The translations under genes were made by a program, and so were the position numbers. Below, piece by piece: positions 22,270 through 33,768 of a stretch of DNA of 64,000 nucleotides. Under the pieces are notes generated by a model that had not been told where the DNA came from, made no database searches, and was given only the letters and a program-made list of their open reading frames with translations. Numbering within the stretch: position 1 is the stretch's first letter; each line of letters starts with the position of its first letter. This stretch comes from Onthophagus taurus (lineage: Eukaryota; Arthropoda; Insecta; Coleoptera; Scarabaeidae), in assembly GCF_036711975.1 (NCBI RefSeq), contig NC_091966.1, positions 23,691,501-23,755,500 on the forward strand, in the 5' to 3' direction.

Positions 22270-22990
22270 AGATGGCGCCATATGTTTTTTTTTGAATTCA
22301 AATAAACATAGCAACATTTGTTTGTATTCAAAAATTTTCTGCAGTGTCGCTTTAAAAATCCTGTTTTTAAGATGAATTACGAAAATTTTGAAAAGTTTAA
22401 CATGTTAGAATGTTACATATTAAAAAAATTATTTGTTTTTAAATACCAGAAGTTATCTCCTTATTTAATTGTTAACTTTTTAGATTTTACCTACCGCCGC
22501 GTAACTTACAGGAAACTGTAAATTTAATTTCGTCGACGACACTAGGTGGAAATTTTATAAAAAAAGTTTATTTTTAGCTTTATTCTAAAACAATAAGAAA
22601 TAGACCTTCCGAACCCTACATTTTTGTAATTAGAAAAAAATAAAGAATTTAATAAGCGAATAATCAGTGGTTAAAAAAAATCAAAATTGTCATGATATCT
22701 CAAAATCTAAAACCGTCATCAAATTCTCTGTAAAAAAGTGTCCATATAATGTCTTAGTTATAATACTCCACCTAGAATAATAACCAAGATAATTGCACTT
22801 GCTGGTTTTACGATATTTTCAATTTTGGCCTCTAGGGGAAAAACAAAAGACGATAGCGCTATGAGGTTTTCGGCATTAGCAGTTTCTCGAAAAACGAGAT
22901 CATGACATGCAAGCTACTTTTTTTCTAACTCTTATAGCTTCCTAGTTAGCCTATTCGGACATCGAATTTGAACCACCCTGTACAATACAT
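22270..22990. mobile_element. Truncated second copy of the 15187-17593 mariner-like family
   Basis: At 22372 the frame MNYENFEKFNMLECYILKK parallels the transposase start at 15821. From about 22540 to 22975 the sequence matches the inverted terminus of the other copy, including the CGAAAAACGAGATCATGACATG block, and ends in CGGACATCG..CACCCTGTA. The left terminus and most of the gene are missing. Confidence 0.65.
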
Positions 22991-23034
22991 TCATTTTAAA
23001 TGTAATTTTAGCAGAAAAAAGACACCTGTATATA

Positions 23035-23796
23035 CAGGTTGTCACACAAGAATGCCGCAAGATGTAACTCTGTCATTTACATTCCGATTTTCATGAGCGA
23101 AATATCAAATGAAAAGGTTTGATGAATACATGATTCTTGCTACAAATAAACTTTTTCCAACGCCATCTACAATTTCAAGCGATTATTAACTTTTGATTTT
23201 CAAATTGCTTGGTATATTTTTCTTCGCGTTATTGGATAGAGATTCCTTTTCTGAATCCATTAATGTACAATACATCAACATTCATTGTAATTGTAGCATA
23301 GAAAAACATTAAAACAGTTTCCTTACATTCTCTTAAAGTTAGTTGTGTTATACTGTAGTGTGCCATGGGAAAAAATAAAAAAACAACTTATAAGTATCAT
23401 TTACAACTGCTTCGGTCATTAAAATTACATTTAATGACTGTTATCAGTTTTCCGCGTTATTTTGTTCCATGGTACACACAGTATTACAGAAGTGACTAAG
23501 ACAATGTTCGGAAAATGTTTTAATTGGTTTTCTTTGCTAAAATTAGAATTAATGTTAATGTATTGCACATCATTGGGTTCAGAAAAAAATCTCTATCCAA
23601 TAACGTGAAGAACAACATACCGAGCAATTTGAAAATCAAACATCATCACTTGAAATTGAAGATGGCATTGGAAAAAATCTATTTGTAGCATAAATCATAG
23701 CATTCATCAAACCATTTCATTTGATACCTCGTTCATGAAAATCAGAAGGTATGGATGACAGAGTTACAGCTTGCGGCGTTCTTGTGTGACAACCTG
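23035..23796. repeat. 762-bp foldback element with TA duplication
   Basis: CAGGTTGTCACAC at the left and GTGTGACAACCTG at the right are inverted, TA-flanked, and followed inward by more than 150 bp of inverted homology. The flanking 50 bp on each side are also inverted copies (AATTTTAGCAGA..GACACCTG), so the palindrome extends further. No open frame. Confidence 0.65.
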
Positions 23797-24917
23797 TATA
23801 TACAGGTGTCTTTTCTCTGCTAAAATTACATTTAAAATGGATGTATTGTACATCAATGGATTGAGAAAAACAAACTCTATCCAATGACGCGAAGAAAAAC
23901 ATAGACAGCAATTTGAAAAATAAAAGTTAATAATCGCTTGAAATCGAAGATGGCGTATTATTTAAATGTTGTGTTAAATATTGTAAATTTGCAGACAATG
24001 TGAAATTTCTTGGTATCCAGTTTGATGCACACTTTTCCTGGGATGAGCAGACACGAGTCCTTTCAAAGAAGCTGTCCTCACTCTCGTTTTTGTTTTTGAA
24101 ACTTCGGAAGGTACTTGATACCGAAATTGTCAAAACTATTTATTACGGTTTGGTTTATTCCCATCTAAATTATGGCATTGTATGTTGGGGCAATTCTTCG
24201 ACTTCACAACGGGTGTTTGTGGCCCAGAAGAAAGTCATTAGGTCGATGTTTGATTTGTCTTATAATGAATCATGTAAGGAATCATTTCGAAAGAATCGCT
24301 TATTAACCATGCCTTGTGTTTATATTCTGCAATCACTCTTATATGTAAAGAAACACCTTACGGAGTTTGCTAGGAGTGGTGATATAAATACTCAATACCC
24401 CACTAGGCAGGCTGGAAATCTGTACATACCCAAATGCCGACTGTCTCTCACCCCAAATAGCCCTCAACATATGATGATTCGCTTATACAATCATTTGCCG
24501 ATAACATTTAAGAGGCTTGATTTCAACCGTTTCAAGTATAAATTGAAAATCTTCCTTACATCCAAATGCTTTTACTCAGTGGGGGAATATTTACTAAATA
24601 CTTAATGGGACCACGACGATGGTAGAGAATTGCAGTAATCTGTTTTGTTTCCTTATGTGATTGTTTTTTGTATTTTCGCTGTGCATGTTCGCTGTGAGAT
24701 GACGAAAGTACGTATTGTACTGACTATCTTTTGTAATCATTAGCGTAAGGACAATTTCTGATGCAGTACAGCCTATGGAAATAAAGATATTATTATTATT
24801 ATTATTTGTAGCATGAATCATAGTATTTATCAAACCATTTCATTTGATACCTCGCCCATGAAAATCGGAATGTAAATGACGGAGTTACAGCTTGGGGCGT
24901 TTTTTGTGTGACACCCT
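23797..24917. mobile_element. Second foldback copy interrupted by a LINE 3' end
   Basis: The right half of the family seen at 23035-23796 resumes at about 24803 (GTAGCATGAATCATAG..) and ends in GTGTGACACCCTG. Its left part ends at GAAGATGGCG (about 23955). Between them sits a 5'-truncated LINE. Compared with the intact copy, about 10 bp of the target was lost on insertion. Confidence 0.6.
23957..24802 (+). pseudogene. 5'-truncated LINE insertion with (ATT)n tail
   Basis: 24000-24605 encodes the C-terminal part of a non-LTR reverse transcriptase: KFLGIQFDAHFSWDEQ, then YYGLVYSHLNYGIVCWG, AQKKVIRSMF and a tail ending FLTSKCFYSVGEYLLNT, stop at 24605. This matches the thumb/C-terminal region of Jockey/CR1-like LINEs. 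About 180 bp of 3' UTR with AATAAAG and an (ATT)n tail follow, as in target-primed insertions. The frame is intact to the stop, so the insertion is fairly young. Confidence 0.8.
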
Positions 24918-25389
24918 GTATATTTATAGCTAACATTCACAGGAGTTAAACCAACTCGCATGTAACAAAAAAAAAGGAAAAGAAAAAAAATATACTACAA
25001 TAATACATTCGTGGTATCTATAATTAATAGTAATACCACAAATAAATTAATATGCGCATAGACATCAAGATATAATAATAATATTATTATATTAAAATAT
25101 ATTATATTTTAAAATCTAAAGACCAATCGTTACGAAGGCCAACCCTACTTTGAATGTCTCTTAAAAGTTTAAAACCGCGACTTGGTAAGATCTTCATTTA
25201 TATCAACACCAGAGTTACGTAACTCCCAACGACCGAGCATTTCCTTCATTCTATATTGATAGCTTGTAAATTTAACAATTACACTACAAATTCCATTTAT
25301 CATTACACTATGATATTAGTTATAAACCTATATATTTTGTTTCGTCAGCCTAATTATCATGTATGTATATCATTGAAAGGAAATAAAAA
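24918..25389. other. No gene seen
   Basis: AT-rich sequence with short poly(A) and TAATAT runs. A CACTATGATATTAGT block near 25310 recurs near 14608. Confidence 0.35.
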
Positions 25390-25707
25390 CACAATTAAAC
25401 AAAAGCATATGTAGTTTATTTACAAAAATGAAGAAATAACTTTTACATTATACTAAATATCAAAGCGTCTTGTATTAGTGATTAATTGAGAACACATAAA
25501 AAGATATAACAAATTTTATATGAAAAATATAAACTTAATTCTAAAAACAGGTATCGTTTTTTAATGTTTAATAAGTAAAATTGTACTAATCTTGTTAATA
25601 GAAAATAAAAATTAATTTTTAATCAATTTAGAATTTAAATTGGCTTCTTTAAAGTTCCATAATTAATGAAAATAAAATCATGTACAGTTTAAAATGATGT
25701 AAAAATA
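25390..25707. repeat. Displaced 3' flank of the coiled-coil gene at 30101-31365
   Basis: TAGTTTATTTACAAAAATGAAGAAATAA..TTTTACATTATACTA matches the 3' flanks of the two paralogues (near 40795 and 57775). It therefore belonged to the flank of the first paralogue before a 4.3-kb element (25710-30031) separated them. Confidence 0.6.
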
Positions 25708-25978
25708 TACCGGGTGTCCCAATAAGGGTACGGAGCGGCAAGGCCTAGATGTTTGGTAAAAAATCCTTAGCAGCAAACTGAGTAACAGAAATAGCTTGAA
25801 ATTATTTTGAAGTTCGTACTCCGTTAGGGGTCGTAACTGTCATAAAGAGACATAAAATTCCCGCTATGTTAGAAAGTCAAATGATGATAAAACTTAAGCA
25901 GGAAATTTTTTTCTTTAATCCCGTTAACACCTCGAACAATAAACAATAAATTTATTTCCAGGATAGGATTGAGGACTA

Positions 25979-26266
25979 TTGAAACGATTAAAAAAAACGT
26001 TTAAATCAACACAAAGGCATAACATAGCTTGGATACTGGTCATTTCTTTAATTTCGAGGAGGCCAAGATTTTGGATAGGGAAAACAATTAGCAGAAATGC
26101 TCTACAAATGTGGAACATTGTTAATAAAAATTATACTGTCAATTTTAGGACTGATGTCAACTCCCTCAGCAACGTTTATTCATTGACTTTTGAAATTTAC
26201 AACAAAAATAGTTCTAGTTCTGACCCTCAACCCTCTGATTTAATTTATTTATCCGGTTTAAATTGA
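25979..26266 (+). other. Unidentified 95-codon open frame in the composite element
   Basis: Reads MKRLKKTFKSTQRHN..WIGKTISRNALQMWNIVNKNY.. and ends YLSGLN. The LINE-tail-like composition (Trp/Asn, basic) suggests a LINE C terminus but no family motif is clear. It lies within the 500-bp segment that interrupts the left arm. Confidence 0.25.
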
Positions 26267-26629
26267 AAACTTGTTTTCTCGGTTATTCTTTGACCGATGT
26301 TCGACCTTTGTGGTTCTCACATGGATTTAAGATGTGCGTCGTGGCTGATTATTAATATTTTTCGCTATTTCAAGTACAATTGGAAGTTACCACGTCGTTT
26401 TGCTTGCGACATTTCTCAAATCTGCCATAATAAAGGAGGGAGAGACCAATGCGTTTTCACATATTTACATTTTAATATCTGCCGGATCATTCAACCGATT
26501 TGAATATTTTTGGCCTTATTTGAAATAGCATGTTCTTTTAAAAGATACTTTTTATAAGACCGTTTGGTATAAACCAAATAAGCCAAAAGCCATTATCTGC
26601 AGTGATTACATATTCCTGTGTAGTGGTGC

Positions 26630-27690
26630 GTACGAGAGTCTCGTCTTCGAGACGATACTCGGACAAGACAAGACGAGACTTTCATTGGTGTCGTCTCGAG
26701 TCTCGTGCATGAGGTCTTGCGTCTCGTACGAGAGTCTCGCAGGTAAGTATTGCTGCAAATAATATCTGCAATATTTCTGTAAATATTTTCGTATCTACAA
26801 GCTGGAATTCCAGTAATGATATGTTGAAAGTACCTCTTGAAGGTAGACATGGACTTGGTGCATTGTGTCAAAATGTTGTTGATTTAAAACCATATGCTCT
26901 TGAGGACAAAGAATGGATACTACTAGAAGAAGTGCATAAGTTACTAGTCAACTTTCAAATACTCTCCAATAAACTCTGAAGAGAGAAGTACGTCAAATTA
27001 TCTACGGTGGTTGTATGTATCAATATACTAATAGATAATATTGAGAGCAAAATATTTGCATGGGACCGAAAGGCAGATCGAAAGACTGCCCAAGAGCAGC
27101 TTATTGTTAGTTTTCAGGCTGCGAGAGACAAAATATTAAAGCATTATCGTAAAACTAATTAGATTTATGCTGCAGTTTTAATTCTCGATTCGCGGCATAA
27201 GATAGAAGTTTTTGATATGACAAGATGGAGCCAAGAATTAAAAGAGACTTCGATTCAGAAATTTGAAGATGTATACAAAGCCTATTTCCATCAACCAGAA
27301 TGCCAACGTTCGAAAGTAACAGCATTGGAGGAACGAGAAGATTCTAGAGCGGAAAAGTCGGATTTTGTAATTGATTTTGATGTTTTGTATGCAGTAAATC
27401 TTACGCCTTCCGAAGGAGAATGGATGCAGGAGCTTCAAAAATATTATTTATTCTATGCCTCGGTGTGATAAAGACACAGATATATTACAATGGTGGAAAA
27501 TTCATGCTTCTGAATTTCCTATTTTAAGTTTAATGGCACAAGATCTCTTAAGCATACCGGCTACTTCAGTCCCGCCGGAAAGATTATTCTCAGGTTATAA
27601 GCATTAACTATAAGAAAAGATCGAAATCGCCTTAATAATACGTCTGCACGATGTTTGTTATGTCTAAACGATTAGGTGAAAAACAAAATC
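26630..27690 (+). pseudogene. hAT-family transposase remnant
   Basis: Coding pieces in shifting frames: around 26930-27170 a region with SIESKIFAWDRKA-like residues; 27217-27468 open; near 27480-27660 the hAT dimerisation region ILQWWKIHASEFPILSLMAQDLLSIPATSVPPERLFS. The catalytic N-terminal part is missing or broken. A 105-bp cluster of GTCTCG/CGAGAC motifs (26635-26740) precedes it and may be its subterminal repeats. Confidence 0.7.
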
Positions 27691-27939
27691 ATTTGCGACC
27701 AACAGGGCTGAGGGCTGTAATTCTCTCTTCCGAGTCTTACATTATAGCAAGTATCTAATCTGTCTAGGAGACATTAAAATATAAATATTTGAAAACGCAT
27801 GGACCTTTCCATCCCTTATTATGACAGATAGGAGAAATGTCGCAAAGCAAAATGATGCGGTATTATCCAAGCTGTCAAATGATATCAAAGTTGTCACAAC
27901 AACTTGTCAACATCGTTGTCTTTTTCCATCCTGTAGAAT

Positions 27940-29810
27940 GTAATGAAATTCAATTTTGCACCTTTTTGGATGGATATATTTTTAAAAATAAAGTTCAACC
28001 GGTTTCGATTCTACGAAATAATAATAATATGACTTTATTTGTCCTATTATATGTACATTGACTTAGTATACATGAAATTATTATAACTTAAGCCAGGACA
28101 AATTAGGCGGAGTTCAGGTGCAGCCGTAACAGCACTTGCTCTTCCACTCAAACCTAATAAAACTAATTCTAATTCTAAATATACAAGAGAGAAAAAGAAA
28201 AGAAAAACGAAAAGAAACAGGAAAAGAAAAGGAAAAAGACCCGATACTGAAATCATAATCAATTACCAAGCGCAAACTGTCCGATACCTGTCGCCCTACA
28301 ATGCATCCTGAATTTGAGACAGGCGGCCCCTCATTCTGTGACGAAACAACCTTAAAGAAGTGCTACATTTTATAGTTGATGGCAAATCATTAAGAATATG
28401 TGTTATTGGTATGAAAAGCATTTCTTAACTAGCTGGTGATGATGGATCGGCAGGGTAAGAGTGCCCTTGAATCGAATATTCAAGGTGTAAATATCGGTAC
28501 AAAATTTTATTCTATTGAACAAGTATGGAGGTTTCTTCAAAGAAAGTATATTAAAGAACAAAACTGCCGAATGGAGTATGTGCCTGTTTTTCATGTTGAG
28601 GCAACTCAAATCCTTTAATTTGTGCGAAACATGCTGACGCCCCCGTAACCCAAATATCAAGCGCAAGCAAGAATTTTTTCTAAATTTATTTCGTATTACT
28701 ATACGAAATACACGGATCATACAATGTATCACAATAATTAAAATGCGATAATACCAAGGCATCGCACAAAAGCACCCTTGTTCTACAATTGAGGAACGAC
28801 CGACCGCCATAAATCAGCTTAAGAGCAGCATACGCGAAAGCTTATTTGTGTTTATTAAAGTTTAAATTTTCGTCCAATAAGACTTCCAAGTTTCTCACAC
28901 AATCCTTCAGCGGCAATCAACTATCTTGAACAACTATCTTGACCCGATCCCGAACACAATTGTCACTTATCACCTTTCTTGGCCCGAATAATATCAACTC
29001 TATTTTAGCAGCATTCAGACAAAGGCAGTGACGCCTAGAAACCAGCTCCAAAGCCTCTATATCCAAAGTCAGACAAGAGCCAGATAAAGCCAGATAAAAC
29101 AAGCATCATCGACATCCGATGGCAGAAAAGATATATATAACTGAGTGTCATCCGCGTAGAAATGATGATTACAACTTTTTATGTATCTGTTAAAATGCGA
29201 TGTGTAAAGTGAGTATAGCAATGGACCCAAAATTGAACCCTGAGGAACACCGGACGTTGTTGAAAGAAATGATGTAACGCGACCATTCACCTTCACGCAC
29301 TGCATTCTGCCCGACAAGTAACTGTACAAGAACCCCGATGCAAGATCATCAAACCCAATGTAGCGAAGTATGGCATACATCAAGTCATGATAGATAGTAT
29401 CAAAAGCGTTTGAATAATCTAAGAGACACATCAAAGTCAATTTACCTTGGTCTGTGCTTCATACGACATCGTCCACAATATTCGATACTACTCATTAATA
29501 ATCTCTATCACCTTCCCCTCAATGTTCTCATTCTTTTCCTCGGGAATTCCGTAAAATCGAACGCTTGAACGACGTGTATATTGTCGTCGTGTGTAAATCA
29601 TCATCAGGAACTTACGTCAATAACAAAATGTGTTCAGATCGAGTCGAATTTATATATTTTTGTTAATGATTGAAGAAGTTATCTTAATTGTTTAATAACA
29701 ACATTGTTCCTGATGATGATTTTGTAGAATCGAAACCGAATGAACTTAACTATTTTACTATTTTTAACTATTTTTAAAAATATATTCATCGAAAAAAGTG
29801 TAAAATTGTG
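27940..29810. mobile_element. Inverted-end unit containing a LINE piece
   Basis: 27940-28040 and 29710-29810 are inverted copies (GAATCGAAACCG..TGAACTT, TTTTTAAAAATATAT, then a TTTCATTA end). They flank a minus-strand LINE fragment. The right copy shows a CTGATGA...GAAAC hammerhead-like core. The unit sits inside the right arm of the 25710-30031 element. Confidence 0.5.
28403..29440 (-). pseudogene. Jockey/CR1-like LINE reverse transcriptase fragment
   Basis: 29069-29440 encodes LLDYSNAFDTIYHDLMYAIL, TSGVPQGSILGPLLYSLY and the catalytic FYADD box, in the family order. A second frame from 29102 gives the thumb region, and the C terminus (LSLKKPPYLFNRI, FKGTLTLPIHH) is at 28403-28560. At least two frameshifts separate the blocks, and ORF1, endonuclease and N-terminal RT are absent. 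Confidence 0.8.
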
Positions 29811-30100
29811 TTTCATTAAAGTTATAACTCATCATCAAACTTTCCGATATAGGGTGAATTTTATGTTTCTTTATTAAGGGGCAATCACGCCCCTTAGTGG
29901 TCGATTTGCGAACTTCAGAATAATTTATAAATAAGAATAAGAATAAAATAAGAATAAGATTTTTTTCTCGAACCTCGAGGTCTTACCATTGTCGAGATAC
30001 AACCGCTCCGTATCCTTATCGGGACATCCTGTACATGAAAAAAATTATTAAAAGCGAAATATATAATTAAAAAAGAATAATTTTAATAAGCTTACAGAGA

Positions 30101-31365
30101 TTACTGCTCAGATTCATTGACTAGTTCATAACCATCATTTAAATCGGTATACTCATGCGATGAGTTTTCACCACAGTCATCACTTGGATATTCAATATAA
30201 TAATGGACTTTATTATTATAACTTTGAAGCAATTTTAAAATGTCTTTGTTCTGGTACTTCATTTCTTGTAATTCAATTTCCAAACGTTTTAGTGTCTCAT
30301 TAAGCTCAGATTCACCTTTTGCTATTTCGTTATGCCTCTCATTAGAGTAATTTTCTATTGTTTTAATCTTAACCAAAATTTCATCAACAATATTTCGCAT
30401 TAGGAATTTTTTTTCAGATTTCTTCTGGTATAAAGCTTCATTTTTTCTAGTGCGAAGGGTAAGATCGTTCTTAAATTCATTTTCAATGGTATTAATATGA
30501 GTCATAATTTTATCAAAACTCTTTTTCCGATTGTACTCATTTTCGACCGTGAAGTTATTAATAATTGTTTTCTTGTGCAGTTTATTACTTTGACTTTCAA
30601 AATCTTGTATTGAAATTATTGTTTTTAGATTTAAATCAATTCTTGTTAGTTGTGTAGATAGTTCCTTTACCTGTATAATATATTTATGCATGAAATTTTT
30701 AGCCGCTTCAGTAACAATTTTATTCATACTCGAGATAATATATTGATTGTTTAAATTAATTGCGTCATTTGAAATTATTTCAATATCATTTTTTATTCTC
30801 TTTAGGTTTTTATTTATGTCATTTAGTCGTTGTTTATTAAACCTTTCCAAGCTTTCTTGCATTGTAAAAAGATTACTTAGAAGAACGTTCTGCGAATTCG
30901 ATTTTTCAGTTAACGTTGTTATTTTATTTATGCTTATAACAATTTTTGTGTGAATATTCTCAATATCTTTGGAAACATTATCTATTTTCGTGCAACATTC
31001 TTGACCTGTGCTACTTGATATTGAATTGTGAAATTGAAGGATCTTATCTAATTTATATTCAACCCTAAAATTTCAAGAATGTTATTTCCTTTTTAAGCAT
31101 AAATTTACTAATTTATTAAATTACTTACTTTTTTAATGCAGTAACGATTAAATTATCATGCATAAAAAGCTTCTCCTCAATTTTCTCTAAAAGTAGTGAA
31201 TCCTTTTTAAGTTATAATAGTTAATTGTTTATGGAATAAAAGAAATAATGTAATTTTTTTACAAAACTTACGTAAGAAAACAGCGGTCACATTTGCTTTA
31301 GCAAATAAGTTCGCACAATCAAAAATATTCAGAGATATTATAATTAAAAACAGAATTTTGTTCAT
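30101..31365 (-). CDS. Secreted coiled-coil protein, paralogue A (371 aa, three exons)
   Basis: Exons 31272-31365, 31129-31186 and 30101-31064 (minus) join in frame (94+58+964 nt, 372 codons with stop) through GT-AG introns of 85 and 64 bp. Residues 1-18 (MNKILFLIIISLNIFDC) look like a signal peptide. A QKIEEKLFMHDN exon follows, then an ECCTKIDNVSKDIENI segment, and after that about 250 residues of Lys/Asn/Glu/Ile-rich heptads with long coiled-coil character. The tail is acidic. The shared block VENEYNRKKSFDKI is also in paralogues B and C. I do not recognise the family. It is the most diverged of the three. A 4.3-kb element sits about 70 bp after its stop, with no AATAAA between, so its 3' end may be altered. 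Confidence 0.8.
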
Positions 31366-31377
31366 TATTTCTTTATA

Positions 31378-31475
31378 AGATGTTTACAAGTGGAGTTAAA
31401 GTACGATTTAGAATCGGATGAAAAGTCGTGGCGGTGATTACAACAAAAATGAAAACCGCAAAATGATAAGAAACC
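31378..31475 (-). promoter_or_regulatory. Conserved upstream region of paralogue A
   Basis: TGTAAACA (minus; 31381-31387 reads TGTTTAC on +) lies 16 bp before the ATG, and CTTATCA (31464-31470, TGATAAG on +) lies 83 bp further up. Both recur at matching spacing in B and C although the rest has diverged. They match forkhead and GATA-factor consensus sites. No clear TATA box. Confidence 0.4.
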
Positions 31476-31559
31476 GTTAAATTATAATAAAATTAATATT
31501 AAGCAGTAAGGTTCATAAAAGAAGATTTAAATAGCACCACCAGTTTAAGGAACTACAAG

Positions 31560-32301
31560 CCATCAGGAATAAGAAAACAGTAAATTCAAATAAAAGAAAG
31601 CCAGGCGTCTCGTATGCCGAAAAAGCGAGCGTACTAGAAAAAATACTTCAACAAGAAGAAACACTAAAAACATTATATGCCCGTCAATAATTCATTGAAA
31701 GCAACTTAAACCAAAGAGCGATTCATAAAAGAAATCAAAATGTCTAAAAAGCTGCAACTAAAAATAATGCTGTGGAATTCCAATGGTTTTCGACAACATC
31801 AAAATACACTACCAGTAAGAAACTCATTTCACACGAGAATCGTATATAAACATCAACCATTTCAATATTTATCACACAATTCACCCTAGTAATGCGGCTC
31901 GAGGTGGAAGTGCAATGATCATTAAAAGTAATATTGACCACTATTTGAACAATACAATTAGTACTGAACAACATCAAACTACAATGGTAAAACTTCAAAC
32001 TGCTAATGGCTTAATATCTGTAGCAGCAACGTACATACCGCCAAGATATAATCTCAAAAGAGAAGATTATCAGGATATTCTACTGCATCTTGAAAGCAAA
32101 TTTATACTTGGAGGAGACTTTAATGTAAACCATATGTCTTGGGGATCTCGCTTGATAAATACAAAAGGAAGAGAAGTGAAACATGCAATAGAGGCCCTAA
32201 ATTGTGAGGTGCTCTCCACTGGTAAGAGAACTTACTGGCCAACAGATAGAAGTAAAATTCCGGACCTGCTTGACTTTTTTTATTACGAAAAATGTATCGC
32301 T
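31560..32301 (+). pseudogene. Jockey-like LINE: ORF1 end and endonuclease start
   Basis: 31590-31740 reads as the end of a Jockey gag (KPGVSYAEKASVLEKIL). ORF2 starts near 31741 with KLQLKIMLWNSNG, the apurinic endonuclease opening. After an in-frame stop it continues from 31900 with RGGSAMIIK, VAATYIPPRYN and the catalytic GGDFNVNH box to about 32300, where a 701-bp inverted-repeat insert interrupts it. Confidence 0.8.
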
Positions 32302-33002
32302 TAAAGAGAGGTGGAAGTACTGGTTGTACAGGTGTCCAAATTTCGATGGGTTTGCAGAATATCTCAGTTAGTATGAAAGATAGAAAGTTGCGGCTTTCAC
32401 GAACCTAAGCTACTTTTTTGTGAAACTTCCAATGGCGCAAACCAAATTTTTATAGCCCTTTTCGTTTTTGATATACAGGGAGTATTTGAAATTTACAATT
32501 TTCAGACACCTCCTGTATCTCAGCTATCCGGAAACTTAGTAAGAAAGTAAAAGCGGGTTCTAATAGATTTTTTCACGTGGAATCCAATGGTGCACGTAGA
32601 ATTTTTCTAGACATCACGGTTTTTGAGTTATAAACTCAACTCAAATACTGAATACTCAACTTCTAAAATACTCAGCTTTTATTAAAAATGGATTATTTGT
32701 TTTTAATTCTACCGGTTTCGGTTCAATAGTAGAACCATCTTCAGGAACCCTCGAATCTCGTCAATTTATTTTTAAATCTCTTGTGATAGTTAACATGATA
32801 AAAAATTCTTTTCTTCAATTCACAAGAACTTGTGTTTTTTTACTTGTAGGGTATTAGCTGTTAAGTTCAAAGTTAGTTACACAGGAATATGTGCGCACGT
32901 GTTTTTCATTCTTGTTTGAGGTTAGAATCTTTTGATATCGTTTAATGTTTGATATCGTTTAAAAACCTAACGTTGTACAACCAGTACTTCCACCTCTCTT
33001 TA
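32302..33002. mobile_element. 701-bp insert with perfect 29-bp inverted ends
   Basis: The outer 29 bp (TAAAGAGAGGTGGAAG.. and ..CTTCCACCTCTCTTTA) are perfect inverted copies. Just inside the left end a TA|CAGGTGTCC mariner-style terminus appears. A hammerhead-like core is at 32705-32749 on the minus strand. It splits the Jockey endonuclease. No coding frame. Confidence 0.6.
32705..32749 (-). ncRNA. Hammerhead-ribozyme-like core
   Basis: Minus-strand order: GGUUC (stem I), CUGAAGA, extra U, stem II GGUUC/GAACC with a 7-nt loop, GAAAC, CG loop, GUA, then GAAUU (stem I partner, two G-U pairs). This is the same design as at 1245-1288: 2-bp stem III, and cleavage expected after the A of GUA. Confidence 0.5.
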
Positions 33003-33265
33003 TACTTCTAGATGGGTTTTTTAAACGACATCAAAACTACATATGGGGACCAGACCGTCTCCGACATCAAGAGACTGATTAAGGCTAACAAAAAGGGCTG
33101 GACTCAGATCACTCATCAGTAATTATTGCTCTAAATAACAAAGTATTTAACAAAGAACCCTTTTTATCGCTCACTAATAAATTCACTAACTGGAATCTAT
33201 TTCAACAAACATTAGACAATAAAATTCATCTTAATGCTTCTGGAGTACATCTTTTAGAAATCCCT
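33003..33265 (+). pseudogene. Jockey endonuclease continuation
   Basis: From about 33095 the frame GLDSDHSSVIIALNN follows, the last catalytic box (SDH) of apurinic-type endonucleases, then KFTNWNLFQQTL. 33005-33095 (GFLNDIKTTYGDQTVSDIKRL) does not fit this LINE and resembles a Penelope N terminus. The LINE is truncated at about 33265 where Penelope sequence begins. Confidence 0.55.
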
Positions 33266-33289
33266 CTTTCACAAAATTTTTTTTGTCGC

Positions 33290-33766
33290 ATATCCTCTCG
33301 GCTCGTTGAAACAGGGCTTAGATCACTGACCTCTTACAATATACTTCCAGTTCCATGACCCCATCTAGTAATCATCTTTCTAGTGATCAAAACATCCAGA
33401 AAAGGTAACTGTTTTCCAGCTTTCGTTTCCATGGTAAATTTGATCATGGGGTGTTGTGAGCTCAGATAGTCAAGGAATTCCTGGAAAAGCTGTGTTCCAT
33501 GCTACTACAACACAAAGATGTCATCTATAAAACTGTCCATAAAGCTTTATTTTCTATGGAGTGTTCCTTAACGCTTCTTCCTCAAACATCTCTATGTAAA
33601 CATTGGCGATTACCGGTGACAAAAATGATCTAGTGACAGCCCTTTCGTATTGCTCGTAGAATTCTCCCTTCCATCTAAAATATGTAGTTATCAAGCAGTA
33701 CTCGGAGTAGTGCTTAACCCGGGATAGTGGTGTACAGTACTCCACTATACCGGGAACATTCGTATA
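33290..33766 (-). pseudogene. Penelope-like element 1: RT palm and thumb part
   Basis: 33554-33766 reads VEYC..TTYFRWKGEFYEQ and FLSPVIANVYIEMFEEEAL, the Penelope RT palm. 33290-33550 carries the HPMIKFTMET segment in broken frames. The upstream half of the same gene is at 35941-36850, beyond a 2.2-kb insertion. Confidence 0.75.
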
Positions 33767-33768
33767 TA

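Larger units (their letters stand above)
25710..30031. mobile_element. Composite TA-flanked element with long inverted ends
   Basis: The left end CCGGGTGTCCCAATAAGGG and right end CGGGACATCCTG are inverted and flanked by TA (25708-25709, 30032-30033). The arms match the better-preserved relative at 33769-35938. The left arm is interrupted at about 25897-26395 by an unidentified segment. A hAT transposase remnant follows (to 27690). The right arm is split: 27790-27900 and 29830-30031 lie on either side of an inverted-end unit containing a LINE piece. It inserted about 70 bp beyond the stop codon of the gene at 30101. Confidence 0.65.

Noticed and set aside
27001..27690. hAT transposase considered as a functional gene
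   Set aside because: Several frame changes, an in-frame stop (TAG near 27160) and no catalytic N-terminal core.
28047..28262. Hydrophobic 71-codon frame
   Set aside because: It comes from a GAAAA-rich low-complexity run and has no support.
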